NCBI GenBank assembly: GCA_051294375.1
Contig: CM119263.1
Location: 16,470,532 to 16,534,531 of the forward strand
Direction: 5' to 3'
DNA length: 64,000 bases
Source: Paraspadella gotoi
Lineage: Eukaryota; Chaetognatha
Positions 56,101 to 64,000 of this stretch are shown here, piece after piece. Every line of letters begins with the position of its first letter. Position 1 is the stretch's first letter. Position numbers and translations under genes: made by a program. The notes beneath the pieces are model-generated. The model was given only the letters and a program-made list of their open reading frames with translations, ran no database searches and was not told the origin of the DNA.

Positions 56101-58172
56101 CCGGAGAACCGACGGGGCGATTGCCGACCGTGTCGGGAAACTGAGTTAACGATATGCGCGCGAATATGCAAATGAAAACGTTCGACCTCGCCACTCCGAC
56201 GGCGCATGGTTTTCCTCCAACTACCAGGCGTGAAGAAAGAATACATTTCGGCTCTCTCTCTATCTTTCTTTCGCTCTTTCGAGCTCTCGTTCTCTTTTCT
56301 TTTCATATCGCGGGAAAAAAGAACTGGGTTAACGCGAGTTCTGCGTGGCGCTGGAAGCAAAACCGACGCTGAAACGACGGGATGTCGTTTCGAGCGGCCA
56401 GAGCGGATTCCCCAGAAGGTTCCAGGTTCGCATCCGGGAACGCGCATGACAGAAAGGGAATTCTCTCATTGTCAAAATCACCGATTAAGGGTATCTTAAT
56501 CATTGAAATTCGTGGTCCGACAACAACAACGACAACAAAATCGACTACGACAGCAACCGGGGATCCGAACGGAGCTCAGGTGGCACTTAGGGAGTCTAAC
56601 GTTGGGTGCCGGGACAGGTGCCGAGACGGGTGCCGGGACGGATGGCGCTCGTGCGCCGACCTCGAATTCAATTTAGATGGAAGCAAAGAAATTAATGATT
56701 AAATCGCTTAATTAGACGATTGAGTCTGGTGAGTAATGGATCCATTTAAAACTAATCTCGTTGATAGAAAAATGAACAAACAAAAAAAAAAACAGGTTTT
56801 GAATTAAAAAAAGCTAACCATCGATATATTTTCTGCACAATGCACATTTTTGGATCAAGCGAATCTGCAAGAATATACTCCGAATACCAAACCATTTGTC
56901 CGCAATCCTTTTGCCTTGTCCTTGCGACATTGCAATCCCTCTTCCTCTTCTCTCAATTCCTCCCCTCCCCGACCGAAATCCACTCTTCCTCCCTCCCTTC
57001 CTCCCTCACCTCAACTGGGCCAAGCTCCAAATAAGCCTCTCCCTCTCCCTCTCTCCCGCTGTGAGGGACTCAGTGATGGATGTGAGTTCCTTCTTCACCG
57101 CCAGACTTCGCTCCACGGTCTCCGTCGGCGCTTGTCCGGCTTGGAGGCTCTGATTGATGTTCCTGGAGGAAATAGCAAAGCGGAAATGCGATCTGAGGAG
57201 AGGGGGGCATTTCTTTCGGTGGATAATATTTAATTGTTATTAAATCTATGGACGAGCCATTTGTTTTTATTTATAGTACGATTTTGTGATATGGTTTGTC
57301 TTCTTGTTTTTATTTTTTTATTGTTTTTTACGACTATACGACTATTAGAAAACTATTAGAAAACTATTTCCAGAAGACAACACTAATATCACTGTGATGC
57401 CTGGGGTGTGAGGCTTCTCCGGAGAGATGACGCTCAGGGGTTTGGACCTGCAGTGACCACTGGCGTGTTTATACCGACACCATCGTGACCGTGAGGGGAT
57501 TGAATCAGGAACTCACGGGTGGTGAATGAGTACTTAGCTGTCCAAGCCAATGGGGCGGGCTGAGTTTCACCAAGATATACGGGAGGCGAATTTAGGATTC
57601 ACCACAATACTTTATATAAGGAATATAATTAAATCTAATATATAGTGAAATTTATTAAATTTTTACATTTAAAATTTTAAAGTCTATTTCAGTAAAACAA
57701 GTAATCGGCCTTTCCCAATTTCATCTTAAGTTTTTTACCCTGACCCGCCTTACCGGAGCGCCTGCACTCCTCTCTCTTTGGAGTCCATCTCGTGGTTGAT
57801 CTCCATCAACTCCGTCTTCAATCGATCGTGGCGCTGTTTGGCAGCGACGATCTCCGAACGCAGCGCCGAAACGTCAAAGTTGGTTCTCGGCGGCGCGGTG
57901 TGGGCGTGGCAGGAGATCTGGGCGGAGGGATGCGTTGAAGCGTCTTCGGAGAATGGAAATAGAGGGTCGGACGAATGGACGGACGAGGGAGTTGGAAACG
58001 AAAAGTCGGAGCCCTGGTATTCGGTCGGTATTCTCATGGTTCGTCTCTCGTCATCAGTTGCAACGTCATGCGGTGATCTCTGTATCATTGAGACGATAAA
58101 TTGTTTCAAAAATTATAAAGTTAAAAAGAATAAAAATAAAAAGAAAGAAAGAAAGAAAGAAAGAAAGAAAAA

Positions 58173-58248
<76 letters not shown>

Positions 58249-58666
58249 AAAAAAAAGAAAGAAATGAACACCGATCGATCGACCTGACTATAATGACATA
58301 GAGCATCTTGCGCCCTCTTGAGTTCCTCTTCCGCGAGAGCGAGTCGCTGTTGTTTGAGGTTCCTGATTTGCTTTTTGGCTTCTAAATCTTCTTGCGCCGT
58401 CCGCAAGTATCCCCTGAGCATCGATTCCTGCTGCTGACGCCACAAAAGGCGGGGATCGTCTACTTGCGTCGATTCTAAAACGTGAATATAAAAACCAAAA
58501 AAATATGAATAAAAGAAAATCGGTAATTATTTTAAAAATTCTAACAAAAAACTAACGAGTTTTATGATCGACAAAGTAGGTCCCCACTTTTGGATCAAAA
58601 CATTCTTCCCAGCCGACGGGCAATTCATTTCCAGTGCAATCAGAAAACGTGTTTGGTTTCGTTTGT
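43127..58666 (-). CDS. kibra: WWC-family scaffold (KIBRA homologue), 28 exons, 5' partial
   Basis: KIBRA/WWC is a cortical scaffold of the Hippo pathway that works with Merlin and LATS. Exons in transcription order: 58666-58557, 58474-58284, 58079-57754, 57162-57010, 55766-55574, 55506-55399, 55325-55184, 54189-53988, 53542-53375, 53005-52941, 52136-51901, 51752-51395, 51287-50959, 50729-50569, 50435-50249, 49920-49630, 49247-48879, 48081-47707, 47214-47057, 46613-46416, 46281-46122, 45844-45657, 45263-45099, 44747-44600, 44389-44300, 44172-44067, 43988-43807, 43716-43127. Splice phases match at every junction if one missing base is allowed in exon 17. Domain order follows KIBRA: WW2, coiled coils, Ser/Pro-rich region, C2, acidic region, RSKTF and LNRSDSD motifs, C-terminal coiled coil, FRKKM..F. 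About 1,980 codons are present, against about 1,110 residues in human KIBRA. WW1 and the start codon lie beyond the window or were missed. Confidence 0.95.
44067..44747 (-). CDS. kibra: KIBRA exons 24-26: C-terminal coiled coil
   Basis: Exon 44747-44600 reads TPRTPLDLEVDLLTCQERLQ and SLKEIKRRVEDCKARG, matching IRTSLDLELDLQATRTWHSQL. Exon 44389-44300 has SLPSWFDERFQSTLADLN, matching ELPQWLREDERFRLLLRML. Exon 44172-44067 has KEDERVEKMLRQATKFRKKF and DPVAFR. In vertebrates this part binds aPKC. Confidence 0.93.
44912..45092. repeat. 66-bp direct repeat around a GAATAT hexamer tract
   Basis: TATGAATAATTGAAAGGAGG through CCCGGCGACCCGACTACTCGATGA occurs at about 44915-44979 and about 45028-45092, with (GAATAT)n between. 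The second copy ends six to seven bases from the donor of the exon 45263-45099. Confidence 0.85.
45099..46281 (-). CDS. kibra: KIBRA exons 21-23: TNTE, RSKTF and LNRSDSD motifs
   Basis: Exon 46281-46122 has VEMVDVGTNTEG (family: KVDKETNTE). Exon 45844-45657 has RRSKTFTTNEEDG, CKLNRSDSDGAVAIY and NAVERKSIRG (family: IRSKTFSPG, CRLNRSDSDSS, NSLERRSVRM). Exon 45263-45099 has GRPFLHRYSPSGSQTFGP. These motifs in this order identify the WWC family beyond doubt. Confidence 0.93.
46416..48081 (-). CDS. kibra: KIBRA exons 18-20: Ser/Pro-rich and acidic region
   Basis: Exon 48081-47707 encodes Ser runs, then LSPLPSSQSPPPLSQSPPP and SELPAETSSDESTINSSQT. Exon 47214-47057 has an acidic run (DDDDNDDDEEEDEEEND) then LISTSAFLKSSQLPMTSSE. 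Exon 46613-46416 has VTPSRERRFRLN and a second Asp-rich run. The acidic runs match the Glu-rich segment of vertebrate KIBRA in position. Confidence 0.85.
47250..47700. repeat. (CCTTT)n-type pyrimidine-rich tract in a KIBRA intron
   Basis: Degenerate CTTTC/CCTTT repeats fill nearly the whole intron between exons 48081-47707 and 47214-47057. Confidence 0.8.
48370..48482. repeat. GTC/ATC trinucleotide tract in a KIBRA intron
   Basis: On the minus strand it would read as an Asp-rich frame (NDDDDDGEDDDDGDDDND), like the acidic exons. Splicing phases of the neighbours match each other without it, so I keep it as intronic. Confidence 0.55.
48879..50729 (-). CDS. kibra: KIBRA exons 14-17: C2 domain with Gly-rich insertion, one frameshift
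   Basis: Exon 50729-50569 ends EEWEKKAEIQISL. Exon 50435-50249 begins FDFAILTVAFHRCRHLETL, matching the family's FAILIIQLSNLSAL. Exon 49920-49630 carries a run of about ten Gly, then ARLDSAFEAETFEFGRG and DEIRRCRLDLALRHSSDE. Exon 49247-48879 begins GVCEIFLSELD and, one frame over, RSKELFSWFRLHPL, matching GGAQISLAEV and GERSTRWYNL. The C2 domain of KIBRA binds phosphoinositides. One extra base around 49213-49216 restores the frame and the exon's end phase. Confidence 0.85.
50481..50566. repeat. (CT)n microsatellite abutting a KIBRA splice donor
   Basis: On the sense strand the intron starts GTGAGAGAGAGA and the GA repeat makes up most of its 133 bases. Confidence 0.92.
50959..52136 (-). CDS. 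kibra: KIBRA exons 11-13: proline-rich block with three PPxY motifs
   Basis: Exon 52136-51901 starts with SPQSFSSPHSSLSSLSSAPL, like the family's SLSPRSSLSSPSPPCSPL, and then has PPSY (52026-52015). Exon 51752-51395 has PPPY (51563-51552) and many Ser/Pro/Tyr. Exon 51287-50959 has PPPY (51111-51100), a run of six Pro and HPQPQQLFPHDRP. About 300 residues in all, mostly absent from vertebrate KIBRA. Phases are 1-0, 0-1 and 1-0. Confidence 0.88.
52941..54189 (-). CDS. kibra: KIBRA exons 8-10: coiled coil and Ser-rich segment
   Basis: Exon 54189-53988 has VVALMEDISRLATDLEAAKQ and MNYLETQLRR. Exon 53542-53375 has STLSLSSGGSGSSSLGSSLA and SLRGSHNSLAGG, matching QSLSSGSSPGSLTSSRGSL. The 65-base exon 53005-52941 (LEKTLRASNSIPVIQEQ) is the only piece that bridges phase 2 to phase 1. 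Confidence 0.88.
53101..53151. repeat. (CATA)n microsatellite, KIBRA intron
   Basis: About twelve ACAT tetramers in the intron upstream of exon 10 on the plus-strand map. Confidence 0.95.
54245..55080 (-). mobile_element. Degenerate Tc1-type DNA transposon in a KIBRA intron
   Basis: 836 bases flanked by TA on both sides (54243-54244 and 55081-55082). Terminal inverted repeats: CACATCTGGTCAAAAAAAGT on the left, and the complement of the right end CAGATGTAGTCAAAAAAAGT. Inside, on the minus strand, METSKQLTPTKK (start near 54921) resembles a Tc1 transposase N-terminus, and ENLPDYNIIKNIW near 54500 matches the SPDLNPIENIW block that holds the catalytic Glu; here that Glu is Lys. Several stops interrupt the frame, so the copy is dead. 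Confidence 0.85.
55097..55151. repeat. (ACAT)n microsatellite next to the Tc1 element
   Basis: About 13 ATAC/ACAT units lying 15 bases beyond the transposon end. Confidence 0.95.
55184..55766 (-). CDS. kibra: KIBRA exons 5-7: Ala-rich linker and coiled coil
   Basis: Exon 55766-55574 has RSMSSGLNSIGGG and a long Ala run. Exon 55506-55399 has SQTDLAGEF and ARMRFQYDETRSQ, matching SSQTDISGSF and RLRLRYEEAKRR. Exon 55325-55184 has LQIRLARIEEQMSPGQMEGE and KEALLKELHARMAD, matching the family's LKIQLAKLDSEAWPG and EELLKEM. Confidence 0.93.
57010..57162 (-). CDS. kibra: KIBRA exon 4: coiled coil
   Basis: Reads SLAVKKELTSITESLTAGER and LIWSLAQLR, matching the family's IKKAITCGEKEKQDLIKSLAML. Begins and ends in phase 2. 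The downstream intron contains no recognised gene, only small ORF shadows. Confidence 0.9.
57370..57565 (-). mobile_element. tRNA-derived SINE remnant in a KIBRA intron
   Basis: On the minus strand it starts GCCCCATTGGCTTGGACAGC (A-box-like), then CACCCGTGAGTTCC and TGATTCAATCCCC (B-box-like, two mismatches to GGTTCGATTCC), followed by a unique body ending near CACACCCCAGGCATCACAGT. The order and spacing fit a tRNA head plus SINE body. Confidence 0.55.
57754..58474 (-). CDS. kibra: KIBRA exons 2-3: first coiled coil
   Basis: Exon 58474-58284 reads LLWRQQQESMLRGYLRTAQE, matching the family's WRREQEHMLKDYLVVAQE. Exon 58079-57754 ends SALRSEIVAAKQRHDRLKTE and MDSKERGVQALR. The intron between them is filled by a (GAAA)n tract. 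Confidence 0.93.
58139..58262. repeat. (GAAA)n microsatellite, KIBRA intron
   Basis: About 30 GAAA/AAAG tetramers with two A-rich interruptions. Confidence 0.95.
58557..58666 (-). CDS. kibra: KIBRA exon with second WW domain
   Basis: Reads NELPVGWEECFDPKVGTYFV then DHKT, and the next exon supplies STQVDDPR. As in known KIBRA WW2, the second signature Trp is replaced by an aliphatic residue (Val here, Ile in vertebrates), so this WW is atypical. Starts in phase 2, so an upstream exon carrying WW1 is expected. Confidence 0.93.
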
Positions 58667-59282
58667 CTGAAAAAGAAAATAAAAAATACTTTTAAAGATT
58701 AATACTAAAAATGAAAAGCAAATAGCTAATCGGAGAACTTAAAAGGTTATTTCGTAATCAATAAGAAAAAGTCATACATTGAAATTGATACATAAATGGC
58801 TCTTTTCCTTCTCCATAAAACTAAAAACTTAAAAGTTAACTTTGGGCGCAGGTTGGTCTTTTGTTTTTTGATAAAAATGATTTTCATTCAGCTCTCCCAC
58901 CTATAGGGACATTATGTAACTAACATAAAACAATTGCACACTCTATTTTATTACTTATTAAATTTTAAAAATTTATTAAACTAAAGAGAAAAAATCCTTG
59001 CATTATACATAGTTCAGAAACAAAATTAACTGATAAAATTCTTGTTAAAAAGACTAAAATGTTTATGATGCTCTGAAATTAACGGTTTTATAGCTAAATT
59101 ACACTAAAATATTTTACCAATTTATTAGATTGTCAAAAAAATTAAATTAAGTTTAATTTTTCGTAGAAACAAATTATTTCGCTAAGTAAATTTTATTATT
59201 TTTGATTGAGTTATTATTTATAAAATATTTATTAAGAGAAAAAAGGGTAGGAAAAACGGACCACCAACATATTTCGGGACAG

Positions 59283-59418
59283 AAGGACTCTTGCCTCCTT
59301 AGCACCCTCTGCAGTAGAAGCAGCAGCAACAGCTGCAGCATCAACCATAACAGCAGACACGGAGGTTGGACCCCAAAAGAAACCGGTGTTGACAGAGGAT
59401 GCGAAATACCGGCGGACG
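59283..59418 (+). CDS. Unassigned exon-like patch
   Basis: Between an AG at 59281-59282 and a GTGAGG donor after 59418, a frame reads RTLASLAPSAVEAAATAAAS and TEVGPQKKPVLTEDAKYRRT. The opposite strand is also open, with NTGFFWGPTS, so direction is uncertain. No family assigned. Confidence 0.22.
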
Positions 59419-59948
59419 GTGAGGGAAGAAGGAAACAAATTTGTAATGTTTTCTGAGAAAGTTTGTTTATTATATAGCTTTAATTATACAAATGAAGATA
59501 GTTTTTATTTCAATTTTAGTTGCAATTATATTTACTCATTCAATAATATGAATAAAAGATTCTGCTTCTAATTTTTGGTCTCTTCCAACTTTTAATTATT
59601 TCCTCTTCATTGTTGGATTGTAATTATTTTTTTTCACTCCAATTGAATTTTTTTAAAACTCGATAAGTCCTTTAAGTACTAGTATATATACTTCCAATTA
59701 ACCGAAATATTTAAGAGTGGAAAGGATTGATATTCAAAAGAAATCAACCAGCGTCGTCTGAATTATTTGTAATTGTATGGCACAAGTTGGCGGCGAGTGA
59801 ATGAAAAGTGTGACCCACTGAAAGGACGGGAGAAAGGATCAAAAGAAAAAAGGAAGAATGGAAAAAAAAGGGAGAATATAGACAGAGAGGAAGAGGAATT
59901 GTCGGTTTTCGAGGGGATGGACTGGTAGTTATTATTTGGGTTTAGCGA

Positions 59949-60039
<91 letters not shown>

Positions 60040-60394
60040 GAATCGAGAGTCTCTTATTTTGATTATAAAATTCAAATGAATCGAATGTTACTAAGTTTAA
60101 ATTAGAATCAATGCCACACTTACAATTGAACATATTCGTCTTCCAAAGTTTTACAATGGATACCCGAAGCCTTTTTGATGGCATGAGAGAAAATGGGATG
60201 TTCCCTTGTCACACAAAAAGTGTTTTAGAGAAAGGTTTCCAGTTCTGATCAAAAGTCGCCAGATCGATTAAAATGACATGAATTTGGAAATAATCGAGTC
60301 TTATTATACAGTCCATTTTCCTTGTTTAAGGCAGAGAACATTTTGGGCGGCGGGAGACCTTTGTCTCCCACCAGCTGTGAGAGTGAGTGAGCGC

Positions 60395-60467
<73 letters not shown>

Positions 60468-60645
60468 CCAAGAAAACAAAGTGACGTTCCTGGGCCACCA
60501 AATTTTATTGACTATAAAACTAAGAACAAATCATAACGAAGGGATACTAAATCAATGCATCGCCAGATACGACGTTTAAGGACTGCGAATTAACTATCTG
60601 TTGTTAAAATAACCTCTTGTGTTTACAGGGGAAGAGAGAGAGAGA

Positions 60646-60702
<57 letters not shown>

Positions 60703-61220
60703 TGTGAAACTGAATAGACCTAAAATACATCAGTTCAAATCACAAATTAAATTTATCTTACAAAAATCAAGGATGTTATCATAAGAGAGTCAAAATAAGC
60801 CGGCGCAATTTTGATGCCCGAGTCAAAAGTTAAAAGACGAATTTTTTTCTTCTTTCGTGAACCAAAACAAAAGCTAAATATCAAATTTTTAGAATTCGGG
60901 GGTTCAAATGTGGCGAAGTTAAAAGTTCAAATGCAAACAAAATGTTGATTGGTGTTGTGCGTTGCGTGTTATAAAACATGAAGGTTTAATGATGCACTCC
61001 TAGTGCAGATCGTCTGGGCGTACGAAGCGGAATCTTGTAAACTAAAGAAATACACGGAGAGATACGAGTCTGTCGAAAGCCAGAAGGCAAGCATTCATAT
61101 TGGTTTAGTAGGCTTACCAATTTCATTGCTTAGATACTTATAAATGTTTATCACGTTGAAAGTAGTAATAAGAAACGGTGTGATAATCATTCTTCAAGAA
61201 TTCAGCCGATTTGTCTTAAA

Positions 61221-61343
61221 ATGGAAAAACATTTAGGGAGTCCGAACAGTCGTATTCGTCGTCGTCGTCGTCGTCGTCGTGATCGTCGAGGAAACGCCGG
61301 CATTTATTCTCGTCGAAAAATCAATCGCATTCGGAAATTTTGG
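61221..61343. CDS. Unassigned exon-like patch around a GTC repeat
   Basis: Plus strand: ATG at 61221, MEKHLGSPNSRI, eight Arg, then RRGNAGIYSRRKINRIRKF up to a GTAAAT donor. Minus strand: FFDENKCRRFLDDH, an Asp run, EYDCSDSLNVFPF and a stop, which could be the end of another gene. I cannot decide between them. Confidence 0.22.
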
Positions 61344-62033
61344 TAAATATTTCTCAAATTTTTTACTAATTATACGAAAAGAAATAAGCCTTCTATATGT
61401 ATAATTTAAGTTAAATGCTAAAATTTAACAAAAAACAAAAAAACCTCAGCAACGCATATCGCATAGCTCATACTATTTGTGGTCCTGCGTTACCAAGACA
61501 ACCGCACGGAGGAAAAAGAGTCAATAAGAGGACACCATTAAAAAGCCATTGTTACGATTCTTACTCCTCTCTTCCTTTCATCTCTTTCGACCCTCGCTCT
61601 CCCGCTAACTCTCTTTTATGTCTTCCCTTCTCTCCTCTTCCTTCGTCCATCCCTCTCCCCTTCCTCCCTCTCTCCCTCTCCTCTTCCTCCCTCCCTTCTT
61701 CCTCGACCGAAACTAAAGAAAAAAAAGGAGAAACTTTAATCGATGTAAAATCGACGGTTTTCTTTGAAAGCGTCCCTCTCTCTCTTTTTTACTGGGTGTT
61801 TACTCTATAGATTTTTGTGACTATAAAAAAAAAAGAAGAAAAAAAAACGCAATAAAAGCTTTCTCCAAAAAAAAAAAAAAAAAGAAAAAAGAAAAAGGGA
61901 CGAAAAATCCTTGAAAACGACGTAAAGAAAACCGTTTTAATGTGAACGAGTGAGACTTGCGCCCTTTTCAAGTTTAGGTGAACGGTTTATCGCGCTATTT
62001 TTCTTCAACCACATTCTTATTCATTCATTTTAT

Positions 62034-62073
<40 letters not shown>

Positions 62074-62076
62074 TCT

Positions 62077-62123
<47 letters not shown>

Positions 62124-63006
62124 AGTCCGTCGGACCGACGCCAGTCTCTTCAAGGGAAGCGTCTGAGACCCGAAGGTGTTTATCATCTCGAAGGTGGCGG
62201 GAAAATTTCTTTTCGGTTCCCCCCCATCTCACCCACCTACCCACTCATCTCTGCCCCCTCTTTCGCCGATTTGCGCCCCTTCACTTCAAGTGGCTTCGAT
62301 TCTCCAAACCCTTACCTTTCCGTTCACTTCCCCTTCGATCTTTTCGCCATCCGCAAAACCGATTCGAAGAGGTGAGGCAAGGTCTCTCTAGTGACCATAA
62401 TTCCGAAACGATAATTTCTCGTGATATCCTCTCACTTTACGCTCCCCTTCACTCCTTTCAACCTCACGCCCCCATTTTTTTCCTCTTCTCATCACCGGCG
62501 ATTTCTCGCTCCGTTCCCATCGTTAGTTACACTCCGTAATTTTTCTTCTCCCACTTTTAAGTCAAAAACACATTTTCTCTCCTTTTTTTGTGTGTGTTGA
62601 AAAAAAAAACTTATAAAGAAAGAGGAGGAAGAGGAGGAGGAGGAGGAGGAGGAGGAGGAATTGGAAATGCGGTGGGAGGAGAGGAGGGGGAAAAAAGGTG
62701 GTTAGGAGATTCGAGGAAAACTATGAACTATTATTGAAAAATCTCATTTAGTAATCTCATTTATGTAATATCTACATGTATTTTTTTTATTTCTTTCTCT
62801 CTCTCTTTTTTTCTTTTCTTATTTTTCTTCCTTTCTTTTTCCGTCATACTTTTCCCGCCGAAAGGAATTTCGCTTTACCCAAATTTCAAGGACGTCTCTT
62901 CGCAACTTTTCTTCGTAAAAGTCAGAGAAAATAGATCATTAACTAGCGAACTCGTTCAGTCAATCGGGGAAGGGAGATGCTCACTGGGGAGGTGGAATGA
63001 AGCGGC

Positions 63007-63066
<60 letters not shown>

Positions 63067-63966
63067 TCTTAAAGAAAAACATGTCTTTTTATTTTTTATT
63101 CTCTTCGATCGCGATCGATTTTGATCGGCGGAGATTAACACAACTTTTTTCCCCGTTTCCGAAATCCGAAATCCCAGAGCAGAAGTAAAGATCGGAAATC
63201 AGAAAAGTTGGAACGACGTTTCCGATTTTAGAAACTCGTTGTCTCCCAAATTCGCGATTCGAATAATAGATTCGGGAGCGCGGAGGAGTTGTCGTCTCTC
63301 GCCCGCCACTGTTGGGTCGGAAACGCGAGCCGTTGTTCGCTTGGACTCTGAAACTGTCAATTTGTGATAATTGATTAATCTTTTTTTAGGGCAATCAAAA
63401 AAAAAAGATATAACCGGAAATTGCGCAACTACCAACAGCTTTCTGTGGCATTCCGTTTTATACATTGTACGAATTACTCGCAGACGATTTTCCGTACCAA
63501 CCTCCCACGGATATGAAGGCTAAATACAGTTAAGGTTTTCCTCGGCGAATGCTTAACATTCTCAATGATATTCTCATTGGCAGAGGGGGGGGGGTGAAAC
63601 GTGGTGGACCTTGTTTGGGTGGAAAGATCCGAAGGGTGGAAGAACTCTCTCTCTCAAATAGAGAACAAATGTTGATTATTTTGGGGGTTGGCGCACTTAA
63701 AAATAACAAATGTTGGCGGGGCTGATCTTTTGGGGGGGTTATGGACGTCTCGGGTTGACGGTTTTGGGGTTGATCAAAAATAGGTTGGATGGGAAAAGCA
63801 GGAGTGACAATGATAATTTCAGAAACGAAAACAAATTGATTCCGGAGAATTTATAATTGGATATTGAACACGAACAGGTGAAGCAATTTCCTATTGTCAT
63901 ATACTCAAAAGTGGCATTTGCATGAAACCCTCAATTACTGTATAAAAGAGAGAGGATGCTAGGGTG

Positions 63967-64000
<34 letters not shown>

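Larger units (their letters stand above)
58667..64000. other. Upstream of the KIBRA exons: repeats and unassigned patches
   Basis: Large 5' intron or intergenic DNA. CT/GA tracts lie at 59951-60022, 60399-60466, 60627-60698, 62034-62120, 63011-63062 and from 63970 to the end; a GGA tract is at about 62624-62660. I looked for WW1 (GW...D...YY..H....W.DP) on the minus strand and did not find it. Confidence 0.5.

Noticed and set aside
57750-58445. Plus-strand 169-codon Lys-rich frame
   Set aside because: It is the GAAA microsatellite and the reverse of KIBRA exons 2-3.
59232-59438. NTGFFWGP on the minus strand, reminiscent of mitochondrial pyruvate carriers
   Set aside because: The rest of the MPC pattern (the following Trp, Asp and YS-x-x-F blocks) is absent.
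58667-64000. First WW domain of KIBRA
   Set aside because: Searched by eye on the minus strand for the WW pattern; none found, so it probably lies past the window end.

Overview
The window reads as nuclear DNA of a non-vertebrate animal. It has spliced genes with short GT-AG introns, very abundant (CT)n/(GA)n microsatellites, a degenerate Tc1-type transposon, a mariner-like MITE and tRNA-derived repeats. I cannot name the phylum from sequence alone. Most long open frames are Ser/Leu or Arg/Glu frames running through CT/GA repeats and are not genes. Five runs of N mark assembly gaps (7114-7138, 7447-7506, 12259-12268, 20869-20893, 24156-24165), and several single-base frame breaks suggest an incompletely polished long-read assembly.

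Layout. About 2.5-5 kb, plus strand: an ankyrin-repeat/SOCS-box (ASB-like) gene whose frame is broken repeatedly. About 5-10.4 kb: repeat-rich DNA with a CpG-rich patch carrying three phased CRE-like sites. 10.4-13.6 kb, plus strand: a complete three-exon TRIC (TMEM38) intracellular cation channel gene. Both of its 3' splice sites are fed by CT microsatellites, and its first intron holds a long hairpin with a hammerhead-ribozyme-like tip. 14.5-15.1 kb: a MITE. 15.36-26.31 kb: a giant inverted repeat with arms of about 5.4 kb around a gapped centre. 26.3-34.1 kb: microsatellites and minisatellites. 34.1-34.6 kb, minus strand: a tiny two-exon gene for a 43-residue charged protein. 34.6-43.1 kb: mostly non-coding, with a G-rich tract and a few unassigned exon-like patches. 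43.1-58.7 kb, minus strand: 28 exons of a WWC/KIBRA gene, partial at its 5' end. 58.7-64 kb: repeats and unassigned patches.

The best-supported result is the KIBRA homologue. All 28 exons were joined by hand with matching splice phases, apart from one frame break in exon 17. The part seen is about 1,980 codons, much longer than human KIBRA (about 1,110 residues) even though the first WW domain lies outside the window. The extra length includes a proline-rich block with three PPxY motifs (WW-domain ligands) inside a WW-domain protein, and a tail of about 250 residues ending in a class I PDZ ligand. KIBRA works in the Hippo pathway with Merlin and LATS. The TRIC and ASB genes are functionally unrelated neighbours; nothing here behaves like an operon.
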